In this document: piece by piece, positions 18,849 through 26,327 of the stretch | How the letters are laid out: each line of letters opens with the position of its first letter | Position numbering within the stretch: position 1 is the stretch's first letter | Source: JBAXTE01 sp037130365 | Lineage (GTDB): Bacteria > Bacteroidota > Bacteroidia > Bacteroidales > WCHB1-69 | Reading direction: 5' to 3' | Assembly: GCA_037130365.1 (NCBI GenBank) | Contig: JBAXTE010000001.1 | Span: forward strand, 62,001 to 126,000 | Length of the DNA stretch: 64,000 bases | Position numbers and translations under genes: made by a program | Notes under the pieces: generated by a model | Databases searched by the model: none | Seen by the model: only the letters and a program-made list of their open reading frames with translations | What the model was told of the DNA's origin: nothing

Positions 18849-19277
18849 TTATTTTTTCTTTATCTCTTCATATTTTTGAAACCACTCAGGGAAGAATTTT
18901 TTAAACTGAACCAGCTTAAAATTATCTTTACTCACCACAATATGGGTTGAAAAACCGGTGGCACAGATATCACCATCTCCATTTTCGATACGATAACCAT
19001 ACAAAGTTTTAAATGGGGCGTTCTCTTCAACCCAAGTTTTTACGAATACTTTATCCCCATATTTTACGGGTTTTTTATAGGTTACTTCCACTTTTTGAAC
19101 GGGAGCATAAAATCCTGATTTTTCCATTTCGAGATAATTAAATCCCACATCTTCAATTAATTGTGATCTGCCTATTTCAAACCATTTTACATAATTGGCA
19201 TGATAAATTACACCCATCATATCTGTGTCGGCATACGAAACTTGAATCTCTTTTGTTGAGATAAATTGGTTTTCCAT
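18849..19277 (-). CDS. Acyl-CoA thioesterase, YbgC/FadM-type hotdog
   Basis: A 142-residue single hotdog-fold 4HBT thioesterase that hydrolyses acyl-CoA esters in the cytosol. The family motif is YADTDMMGVIYHANYVKWFE near the N-terminus, with the catalytic aspartate in DTD-MG and the HANY segment. The open frame reaches 19328, but homology begins at MENQF (19277) and the extension would cover a promoter-like element. Substrate chain length is unknown. Nothing links it to the lysine operon on the other strand. Confidence 0.88.
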   Translation of the reverse strand: MENQFISTKEIQVSYADTDMMGVIYHANYVKWFEIGRSQLIEDVGFNYLEMEKSGFYAPVQKVEVTYKKPVKYGDKVFVKTWVEENAPFKTLYGYRIENGDGDICATGFSTHIVVSKDNFKLVQFKKFFPEWFQKYEEIKKK

Positions 19278-19300
19278 TCTTTTTCTTCTATTATTAGACT

Positions 19301-19329
19301 TCAAAATTAGTACATTAAATTTAAACAAA
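19301..19329 (-). promoter_or_regulatory. Probable promoter of the thioesterase gene
   Basis: Minus strand: TTTG (19326-19329), a 16-base spacer, then TAATTTTGA (19301-19309). The start ATG is 24 bases further on. Confidence 0.45.
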
Positions 19330-19415
19330 AGCTATGAAATATCAAATGATTTGACAAAAAATTAAAATCAATATTATTTACTTTTAAACTATTGATATTT
19401 AAAAAAATTTATCAT

Positions 19416-19424
19416 TAAATTTGC
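19416..19424 (+). promoter_or_regulatory. Probable -7 element before the first T9SS cargo gene
   Basis: TAAATTTGC is a full match to TAnnTTTGC, 27 bases before the ATG at 19452. The best -33 candidate is an ATTG about 21 bases upstream. Confidence 0.5.
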
Positions 19425-19451
19425 ATAACCATAAATTGAACCTGCTCTACA

Positions 19452-20303
19452 ATGAAAACAAAAAACATCTACTTTTTTTGCACAATTATTATCGCTTTTT
19501 TTGCATTTAATGCATATTCACAATCGTATATCCCACTCTTACAACATGGAAATCAATGGAATGTGTTACGAGATGCAGCAAATCCAACGGTTTATACAAA
19601 AATATTCAAGATAGATATTGATACCGTAATAGGTGGAAAACAGTGTGTTAAATTGGTATCCTCTAACGATTCTTCATCTATGGCTAACTATCATTTCAGT
19701 AACTACATGTATGAAGATACGATAACAAAGAAAATATACACATTCGATAATCAGTTAAATATGCATTTGTATTTTGATTTTAATGCTCAAGTTGGGGATA
19801 GTCTGTTTCTTTTCGACCCTTTTTCGGGGATTTCTACTTGTGATACATTTATAGTTTCGAATATTGAAAACATAATGATAGACAATCTTAATCGAAAAAA
19901 ATTTACAATGAGCTATCTTTCAAATAATATCCAATATCCAAATTGCGACAATTGGATTGAAGGAATTGGCTCATCTCGTGGTATTATTTATGGCGCAGTA
20001 AATCCATTATGGGTGGGTTCGCCGTATAAACTTTTATGTTTGAAAAACAGTGATCATTTAGTTTATCAAAATGCGAATTACTGTTATTTCACAAATGTTG
20101 GAATAGAAGATAATGAAAAAAATTCTGTGTTAGTTTATCCAAATTCAGTTAAAGATATGTTGATTATTGATAATGTTAAAAACATGCAGATTAAAGTTTA
20201 TGACTTGCTTGGAAGATTGCAAATTCAAAAAAATTTGACTGAAGGAAACAACCAAATTGTGTGTTCAAATTTAACAGCAGGGATATATAACATTGTGATA
20301 TAG
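19452..20303 (+). CDS. Secreted T9SS cargo protein with interrupted sorting domain
   Basis: A 283-residue secreted protein of unknown function. Residues 1-23 are a signal peptide (ending FNAYSQ). The body is a beta-rich domain with the pattern HGNQWNVL, IDTVIGGKQCVKL, QVGDSLFL and IEGIGSSRGI. The C-terminus begins a type A sorting domain (VYPNSVKDMLII, IKVYDLLGRLQ, NLTAGIYNIVI) but stops at TAG 20301-20303. The same frame continues for 13 codons, NDNTMMTKKIIKN, to TGA at 20343-20345, exactly what the end of a normal sorting domain looks like. So this is a nonsense-truncated, or possibly read-through, gene. It is related to the next gene and probably in one unit with it. Confidence 0.8.
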   Translation: MKTKNIYFFCTIIIAFFAFNAYSQSYIPLLQHGNQWNVLRDAANPTVYTKIFKIDIDTVIGGKQCVKLVSSNDSSSMANYHFSNYMYEDTITKKIYTFDNQLNMHLYFDFNAQVGDSLFLFDPFSGISTCDTFIVSNIENIMIDNLNRKKFTMSYLSNNIQYPNCDNWIEGIGSSRGIIYGAVNPLWVGSPYKLLCLKNSDHLVYQNANYCYFTNVGIEDNEKNSVLVYPNSVKDMLIIDNVKNMQIKVYDLLGRLQIQKNLTEGNNQIVCSNLTAGIYNIVI

Positions 20304-20409
20304 AATGATAACACAATGATGACCAAGAAAATTATCAAAAATTGAGTTCTGATAAGATGTGTGAATTATGTAATTTCTCCCCAAAACAATAACGAATAAA
20401 CCCTCGAAA

Positions 20410-21309
20410 ATGAAAAGCATCTACAAATTTTTAGTCCTATTGATTTTGATGAATTGCAGTGTGCTATTTGCACAGCCTTACAAATCGATATTTGGCAGTA
20501 ATTCCACGGTTTGGAATGTGTCATTTATAGGTGGAGATTGGTATGGGACCGATTCGCTCAGAGTAACAGCAGATACTGTAATTAATTTGTATAATTATAA
20601 AATTGTTGAAATATCTAATTTATACAATATTCCTCAAAAACTCTATGTTAGAGAGGATACAAATAGTGGTAAATATTATATTCGCAACCAAGATGATTTA
20701 CAAAATGAATCCTTATTTATGGACATAAGTTTGAATGTAGGTGATACATTCGTAATTCATAACAGCCCTTACTTTTTTTTAGATTCTACAGCTGTTGTAG
20801 ACTCTGTAAAATATGTTAACAATTTAAAAGTTATAAAAACCAATTTACCAATTCAAACTTTAGATTTTTCGCAAACTAAATATCTGTATTTTTATGAATC
20901 GGTAGGTCCGAGTAATGGGCTTAGTTATATTTTTCAATCGTATAATTATAGAAACGGTTTTGAGTTAATTTGCAATTTTAGAGACGACACGTTGTATTTT
21001 CATAATCCGAGTGCATTTGAATCTGAATTTTGCCGTGCTTGGGGCGGCGGATATGTGCCAGAATTTAAGAATTCCATCGTCAAAAATGTTTATCCCAATC
21101 CAACTTCTAGTCAATTGAACATTAGTTTTAACTCTAATTATTCGGGAACATTATCAATAAAAAATCTTTTGGGGCAGACAATTCTTGTGGAAATTATTTC
21201 AGACAAAACCAGTCACCAAATTGATGTTTCTGGCTTTGCTAATGGGTTGTATGTGATTTCGTTAAAATCGGAAAACGGTGTAATTCATTCAAGTTTTATT
21301 AAAGAATAA
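20410..21309 (+). CDS. Secreted T9SS cargo protein, paralogue of the preceding gene
   Basis: A 299-residue protein with a signal peptide (ending CSVLFAQ) and a complete type A sorting domain: VYPNPTSSQLNI, LSIKNLLGQTIL and the terminal GLYVISL with a polar tail ending SSFIKE. The body shares a layout with the preceding product (TVWNVSF, ADTVINLYNYKIVEI, NVGDTFVI, YESVGPSNGL), so the two look like an old tandem duplication. It would be exported by the T9SS and attached to the cell surface or released. No enzyme motif is seen; function unknown. It starts 107 bases after the upstream stop, with no obvious promoter between. Confidence 0.8.
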   Translation: MKSIYKFLVLLILMNCSVLFAQPYKSIFGSNSTVWNVSFIGGDWYGTDSLRVTADTVINLYNYKIVEISNLYNIPQKLYVREDTNSGKYYIRNQDDLQNESLFMDISLNVGDTFVIHNSPYFFLDSTAVVDSVKYVNNLKVIKTNLPIQTLDFSQTKYLYFYESVGPSNGLSYIFQSYNYRNGFELICNFRDDTLYFHNPSAFESEFCRAWGGGYVPEFKNSIVKNVYPNPTSSQLNISFNSNYSGTLSIKNLLGQTILVEIISDKTSHQIDVSGFANGLYVISLKSENGVIHSSFIKE

Positions 21310-21369
21310 ATTGTTGATATAATTCAACAAATGCGACTATTTGTCGCACTCATATTATTCCCTCTTTTT

Positions 21370-21510
21370 GCGTGAAGGATAGTAGTGGAAATCCTTTTTT
21401 CAATTTTTTCTGGTTAGTGACCTGATGACTCTAAGTCATCTGATCACTACTATCTTTCTGGAAAAATTGAAAAAAGATTGTAACGAATAGCCTGACCCGT
21501 AGGGACACGC
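21370..21510 (+). ncRNA. Structured intergenic element, possible non-coding RNA
   Basis: About 140 bases with nested pairing typical of a folded RNA. A closing stem GCGTG (21370-21374) pairs with CACGC (21506-21510). A small hairpin GGAT/ATCC lies at 21377-21394. A long hairpin pairs 21394-21410 with 21461-21476 and 21415-21430 with 21434-21449 around a CTA loop. A CCC-GTA-GGG hairpin sits at 21496-21504. The single-stranded parts (AGTAGTGGAAATCC and AACGAATAGCCTGACCC) look conserved to me from other Bacteroidota intergenic regions and may belong to the Flavo-1 RNA family; that name is from memory and unverified. It could also be a dispersed palindromic repeat. The rest of the gap (21310-21733) holds the ileS promoter. 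Confidence 0.6.
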
Positions 21511-21691
21511 CCAAATTTGACAAAAATCTATTTCATATTAATGCAAGTCTAAAAAGAACAAAATAACTTAGGTTTGTATGTGACATATATCTGTTGAAAA
21601 GCGGGTTGCCAAAATCTGTCTAATCCCAATTAGTGTGAATATTAAGCACTTAAATATCTATTCAGCACTTTTTTATTACACTATTTTTTTG

Positions 21692-21700
21692 TAATTTTGC
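21692..21700 (+). promoter_or_regulatory. Probable -7 element of ileS
   Basis: TAATTTTGC matches TAnnTTTGC, 33 bases before the ileS ATG. No clear -33 TTTG is seen. Confidence 0.5.
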
Positions 21701-21721
21701 ACCCTGAAATTAAAAAAAAGC

Positions 21722-21730
21722 AAAGGAGAT
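21722..21730 (+). promoter_or_regulatory. Unusually strong Shine-Dalgarno site of ileS
   Basis: AAAGGAGAT lies three bases before the ATG at 21734. Most genes in this window have only A-rich leaders without a GGAG core, as is usual for Bacteroidota, so this one stands out and fixes the start. Confidence 0.65.
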
Positions 21731-21733
21731 CGC

Positions 21734-24700
21734 ATGGGACGAAAATATCCAGAGTACAAGCAACTTAGTTTAACCGCCATTCACCAAGAGATTTTAGAGT
21801 ATTGGGCGGATCATCATATTTTTGAAGAGAGTTTGAAAAAGAGTGAAAATAACACTCCATACATCTTTTACGAAGGACCTCCATCCGCAAATGGTTTACC
21901 TGGTATTCACCATGTGCTTGCTCGCTCCATTAAAGATATTTTCTGTAGATATAAAACCTTGAAAGGGTATTACGTTTCGCGCAAAGCGGGTTGGGATACA
22001 CACGGTTTGCCAGTTGAACTTGGTGTGGAAAAAACGCTTGGAATTACCAAAGAAGATATTGGCAAAACAATTTCTATTGAAGAATATAACCAAGCCTGCA
22101 GAAAAGAGGTGATGAAATACAAAGACCTTTGGGACGATTTAACCGTAAAAATGGGGTATTGGGTGGATTTGAACGATCCATACATCACTTTCGACAACAA
22201 ATATATCGAGTCGGTTTGGTATCTGTTAAAACAAATGGACAACAAGGGTTTGCTCTACAAAGGTTATACTATTCAGCCTTTTTCTCCCGCTGCTGGTACA
22301 GGTTTGAGCTCTCACGAGTTGAATATGCCTGGTTGCTACCGCGATGTGAAAGACACCACTTGTGTGGCTCAATTTAAAATTAAAAACAATCAGTCGAAAA
22401 TAACTTCATTGCCTTTGGGTCTGACTAAAGATTCTTTGGAAAACACATTTTTCTTGGCTTGGACAACCACTCCATGGACGCTTCCATCAAATACGGCGCT
22501 GGCTGTAGGTGGCAATATCGATTATGTTTTAGTGGATACTTTTAACCCATATTTGGGCAATCGCATTCAGGTAATCTTGGCAAAACCACTTTTGAATTCG
22601 CTGTTTCCTGAAAAAAATGCAGAATTAGCGTTTGAAGATTACAAGACTGGTGATAAGAATATTCCATTCAAAGTGATTGCCGAATGCAAAGGGACTTCTT
22701 TAAAAGACATTGATTACGAACAACTTATTCCATGGGTAAATCCTGGCGAAGGTGCATTTAGAGTAATTTTGGGTGATTATGTAACCACCGAAGATGGTAC
22801 TGGTATTGTTCACATTGCTCCTACTTTTGGTGCTGACGACGACCGTGTAGCTAAGGCTGCAGGGGTACCGCCATTGATTTTAATTGACGAAAATGGTTTC
22901 AGACAACCGATGGTTGACCGTCAAGGTAAATTATTCAAGATTTCTGAACTCGATGCCGATTTCGTGAAATTAAATGTAAACACCGATTTATATAGTCCAT
23001 TTGCAGGAAAATTTGTAAAGACCGAATACGACACAAATCCACAAGCTGAATCGTTGGATGTTGAACTTTGCGTGATGCTGAAAATGGAGAATAAAGCATT
23101 CAAAATTGAAAAACATACGCACAATTATCCACATTGTTGGAGAACCGATAAACCTATTCTTTATTATCCGCTGGATTCGTGGTTTGTAAAAACTACCGAT
23201 TATAAAAAACGGATGATCGAACTCAATAAAACCATAAACTGGAAACCTGAATCTACTGGTACAGGCCGTTTTGGCAACTGGCTCGAAAATCTGGTAGATT
23301 GGAATCTTTCTCGTTCACGTTTCTGGGGAATTCCAATTCCAATCTGGGTTACCGAAGATAAATCGGAACAAATTTGTATCGGCTCCATAGAAGAATTGGT
23401 CAACGAAATTGATAAGGCTGTGAAAGCGGGTGTCATGGAATCCAACCCATTTGGAAAATTTGTTCCTGGCGATATGTCCGTAGAAAACTATTTGACAGTC
23501 GACCTTCACCGTCCGTATGCCGATGATATTATGTTGGTTTCTGCAAGTGGAAAACCAATGCGTCGTGAACCCGATTTAATTGATGTTTGGTTCGATTCAG
23601 GTGCAATGCCTTATGCTCAACTTCATTATCCGTTTGAAAACAAAGAGCTTTTTGAAAAGAATTATCCTGCCGATTTTATTGCCGAAGGTGTGGATCAAAC
23701 CCGAGGTTGGTTCTTTACGCTTCATGCCATTGCCACGATGTTATTCGATTCTGTAGCCTTCAAAAATGTGGTTTCTAATGGCTTGGTGCTCGATAAAAAT
23801 GGAAACAAAATGTCGAAACGCCTCGGTAATGCCGCGGACCCATTCGAAACCCTTGCCAAATATGGCGCAGATGCCACTCGCTGGTATATGATTACCAATG
23901 CACAACCTTGGGATAACTTAAAATTCGATCTTGAGGGAATTGGAGAAGTACAACGCAAATTCTTCGGCACACTTTATAACACGTATAGTTTCTTTGCATT
24001 ATATTCCAACATCGACGGTTTTACGTATGCCGAAAAAGATGTTCCTTTCGAAAATCGTCCAGAAATAGACCGTTGGATTCTATCAGAATTAAACACGCTG
24101 ATAAAAAATGTGGATAATTTCTATGCAGAATACGAACCTACAAAAGCAGGCCGCGAAATTCAACACTTTGTAGATGAATATCTTAGCAATTGGTATGTAC
24201 GTTTGTCACGTCGTCGTTTCTGGAAAGGTGAATATTCTGAAGATAAAATCTCGGCTTACCAAACTCTATATACTTGCTTGATTACGTTGGCAAAATTGAG
24301 CAGTCCAATCGCTCCATTTTTTGCAGACAAACTTTTCCTCGACCTAAACACAGTGACTCAGCGTGAGGATTGTCCTTCGATACACATGTCGGAATTCCCA
24401 ACTTTTGATGAATCCATAATTGACAAAAAACTTGAGGAGCGGATGCAATTGGCTCAAAAAATCTCTTCGATGGTTTTGTCGCTTCGCAAGAAATCGTTTA
24501 TGCGTGTTCGTCAGCCACTCAGCAAAATTATGATTCCAATACTCGATCAAGAGTATAAACATCAAATTCAACAAGTTGAGAGCTTGATACTTCATGAAGT
24601 GAATGTGAAAGAGGTTCAATATATTTCTGAATCTGATGGAATTTTGGTTAGAAATATCAAACCAAATTTCAAGACCTTGGGACCAAGATTTGGAAAGTTG

Positions 24701-25180
24701 ATGAAACAAATTGCTGCCGCTATTACCGAAATGAACCAAGAACAGATTTCTACTTTGGAACGTGATGGGAATATTAACGTTATGATTGATGGAGCTGCCC
24801 AGACCATTGAATTGGGCGATGTAGATATTTTTGCTCAGGATATTCCAGGTTGGGCAGTAGCTAATGAAGGTCTGGTAACCATTGCTTTAGACCTTACATT
24901 AACCGACGAATTGTATGCCGAAGGATTGGCTAGAGATTTTGTAAACAGAATTCAAAATATCCGCAAGGAACAAAACTTCGATGTTACCGATACTATTCAA
25001 ATATTTGTGGAGCAAAAAGAACTAGTGGCTGATGCATTATTGAAAAACATTTCCTATATTTGCTCAGAAACTTTAGCTGATAAACTCGAAGTAATAAAAG
25101 AAATTGAAAAGTCAGTAGCTTTAGAAATTGAACTTACTGATGAGATTGTACTAACAATCAGTGTGTTAAGAAATAATTAA
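21734..25180 (+). CDS. ileS: Isoleucyl-tRNA synthetase, type 2 with GIHH signature
   Basis: An 1148-residue class I synthetase that charges tRNA-Ile. After PPSANGLP the HIGH position reads G57-I-H-H60; the second signature is KMSKR (692-696). GWDTHGLPVEL and the lack of a C-terminal Zn-finger cysteine cluster place it in the long, eukaryote-like IleRS2 type. The GxHH swap of the first and third HIGH residues has been described in a subset of IleRS2 and linked to very high mupirocin resistance; resistance here is inferred. Editing-domain and anticodon-binding regions are in the usual order. It leads a unit with a DksA-like gene (29 bases on), lspA and a membrane protein. Confidence 0.97.
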   Translation: MGRKYPEYKQLSLTAIHQEILEYWADHHIFEESLKKSENNTPYIFYEGPPSANGLPGIHHVLARSIKDIFCRYKTLKGYYVSRKAGWDTHGLPVELGVEKTLGITKEDIGKTISIEEYNQACRKEVMKYKDLWDDLTVKMGYWVDLNDPYITFDNKYIESVWYLLKQMDNKGLLYKGYTIQPFSPAAGTGLSSHELNMPGCYRDVKDTTCVAQFKIKNNQSKITSLPLGLTKDSLENTFFLAWTTTPWTLPSNTALAVGGNIDYVLVDTFNPYLGNRIQVILAKPLLNSLFPEKNAELAFEDYKTGDKNIPFKVIAECKGTSLKDIDYEQLIPWVNPGEGAFRVILGDYVTTEDGTGIVHIAPTFGADDDRVAKAAGVPPLILIDENGFRQPMVDRQGKLFKISELDADFVKLNVNTDLYSPFAGKFVKTEYDTNPQAESLDVELCVMLKMENKAFKIEKHTHNYPHCWRTDKPILYYPLDSWFVKTTDYKKRMIELNKTINWKPESTGTGRFGNWLENLVDWNLSRSRFWGIPIPIWVTEDKSEQICIGSIEELVNEIDKAVKAGVMESNPFGKFVPGDMSVENYLTVDLHRPYADDIMLVSASGKPMRREPDLIDVWFDSGAMPYAQLHYPFENKELFEKNYPADFIAEGVDQTRGWFFTLHAIATMLFDSVAFKNVVSNGLVLDKNGNKMSKRLGNAADPFETLAKYGADATRWYMITNAQPWDNLKFDLEGIGEVQRKFFGTLYNTYSFFALYSNIDGFTYAEKDVPFENRPEIDRWILSELNTLIKNVDNFYAEYEPTKAGREIQHFVDEYLSNWYVRLSRRRFWKGEYSEDKISAYQTLYTCLITLAKLSSPIAPFFADKLFLDLNTVTQREDCPSIHMSEFPTFDESIIDKKLEERMQLAQKISSMVLSLRKKSFMRVRQPLSKIMIPILDQEYKHQIQQVESLILHEVNVKEVQYISESDGILVRNIKPNFKTLGPRFGKLMKQIAAAITEMNQEQISTLERDGNINVMIDGAAQTIELGDVDIFAQDIPGWAVANEGLVTIALDLTLTDELYAEGLARDFVNRIQNIRKEQNFDVTDTIQIFVEQKELVADALLKNISYICSETLADKLEVIKEIEKSVALEIELTDEIVLTISVLRNN

Positions 25181-25209
25181 TTTATAAACAAAAATTAATA
25201 CTCAAGAAT

Positions 25210-25602
25210 ATGAGCGAAAAAAACATTATGAGATATTCCGACGACGAACTAGAGGAATTCAGACAACTTATCAATAAAAAACTTGAAACAGCTTACCAAG
25301 ATTTGAAAATATTAACCGAAACTTATAGCAATACAGCTAATAACGACATTATGGATACTTCTCCTACCTTTAAAACACTCGAAGAAGGACATGGTGTTCT
25401 TAACAAAGAAGAAAACAGTCAAATGGCTCAACGGATTCAAAAATATATTCAAAACTTAGAAGCTGCAATTATTCGAATTGAGAATAAAACATTTGGTATT
25501 TGCCGTTTAACGGGAGTGTTAATTCCTAAAGAACGTTTGCGCGCTGTTCCTCATGCTACTTTAAGTTACGATGCTAAAATGTCGCAAACTAAGAAAAGGT
25601 AA
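25210..25602 (+). CDS. TraR/DksA-family protein with degenerate zinc finger
   Basis: A 130-residue protein resembling DksA: an N-terminal helical (coiled-coil) part and a C-terminal globular module FGICRLTGVLIPKERLRAVP. In DksA this module binds zinc with four cysteines and the protein acts in the RNA polymerase secondary channel. Here only C98 remains; the other positions are Thr, His or Ser, so zinc binding is unlikely. Such Cys-poor forms are, as far as I recall, normal in Bacteroidota. It sits between ileS and lspA, a conserved order in the phylum, with 5 bases to lspA. A role as transcription regulator is inferred from the fold only. Confidence 0.85.
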   Translation: MSEKNIMRYSDDELEEFRQLINKKLETAYQDLKILTETYSNTANNDIMDTSPTFKTLEEGHGVLNKEENSQMAQRIQKYIQNLEAAIIRIENKTFGICRLTGVLIPKERLRAVPHATLSYDAKMSQTKKR

Positions 25603-25607
25603 GTCTT

Positions 25608-26312
25608 GTGAAATTAAAAAAAGAGAGCTGGATTGCAATAGCGATTATTTTTGGAGTGTTATTAATCGACCAAATTCTAAAGATATGGATTAAAACGCAC
25701 ATGCATATTGGTCAGGAGTATTCTTATCTTTGGGGTAAAGGGATTATCCATTTTACCGAAAACGAAGGAATGGCTTTTGGAATGACTCTTGGCGGTTGGT
25801 GGGGAAAACTTGCACTTAGTTTATTCAGAATAATTGCAATTACCTTGTTATGCTGGTATCTTGTTAAGGTTATAAAAAAAGGGTCTACAACAATTGGTTT
25901 TGTGATTTGTTGGTCGCTGATTATTGCTGGAGCCACTGGGAATATGATTGATAGCGCGTTTTACGGTATTATTTTTAACGACTCATATTATCAAATAGCA
26001 TCCTTGTTTCCTGCCGATGGAGGTTATTCTTCCTTTCTTCATGGGCGAGTAGTAGATATGTTTTATTTTCCACTTTTAAATGGTCATTGGCCTGAATGGA
26101 TGCCTTTTTGGGGTGGTGAAGAATTTCTTTTCTTTAGACCTGTTTTTAATATTGCGGATGCCTCAATAACTATGGGAGCAATTAGTTTGCTTTTGTTTAA
26201 CCGAAAAGTATTTATACCAGAAAAGCATAATATTGAGATTTCCGAACAGCAATCTATAGAACAAGAACCTTCCAAAGATATTGAAGATTCAAAAACTCAC
26301 GATAGTTTTTAG
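25608..26312 (+). CDS. lspA: Lipoprotein signal peptidase (signal peptidase II)
   Basis: A 234-residue inner-membrane aspartyl protease that removes signal peptides from prolipoproteins. The catalytic aspartates are D150 in GRVVDMFYFP and D184 in FNIADASI; IDQILKIWI and NEGMAFGM are the other family motifs. Four transmembrane segments are visible. It is longer than the roughly 165-residue E. coli enzyme because of an insert around residues 120-147 and a polar tail of about 35 residues, both common in Bacteroidota. The start is GTG, 5 bases after the DksA-like stop. Its substrates would include the several lipoproteins encoded in this window. Confidence 0.95.
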   Translation: MKLKKESWIAIAIIFGVLLIDQILKIWIKTHMHIGQEYSYLWGKGIIHFTENEGMAFGMTLGGWWGKLALSLFRIIAITLLCWYLVKVIKKGSTTIGFVICWSLIIAGATGNMIDSAFYGIIFNDSYYQIASLFPADGGYSSFLHGRVVDMFYFPLLNGHWPEWMPFWGGEEFLFFRPVFNIADASITMGAISLLLFNRKVFIPEKHNIEISEQQSIEQEPSKDIEDSKTHDSF

Positions 26313-26327
26313 TAATTATTATCAACG

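Noticed and set aside
19278..19328. N-terminal extension of the hotdog thioesterase
   Set aside because: Not conserved in the family and contains the likely promoter.
24344..24739. 131-codon antisense frame inside ileS, and other long antisense frames in ileS, aspS and the thiolase gene
   Set aside because: Lie wholly within well-supported genes on the opposite strand and show no protein features; typical shadow frames.
25210..25602. Missing zinc-finger cysteines in the DksA-like protein as a sign of decay
   Set aside because: The frame is intact and, as far as I recall, cysteine-poor forms are normal in Bacteroidota.
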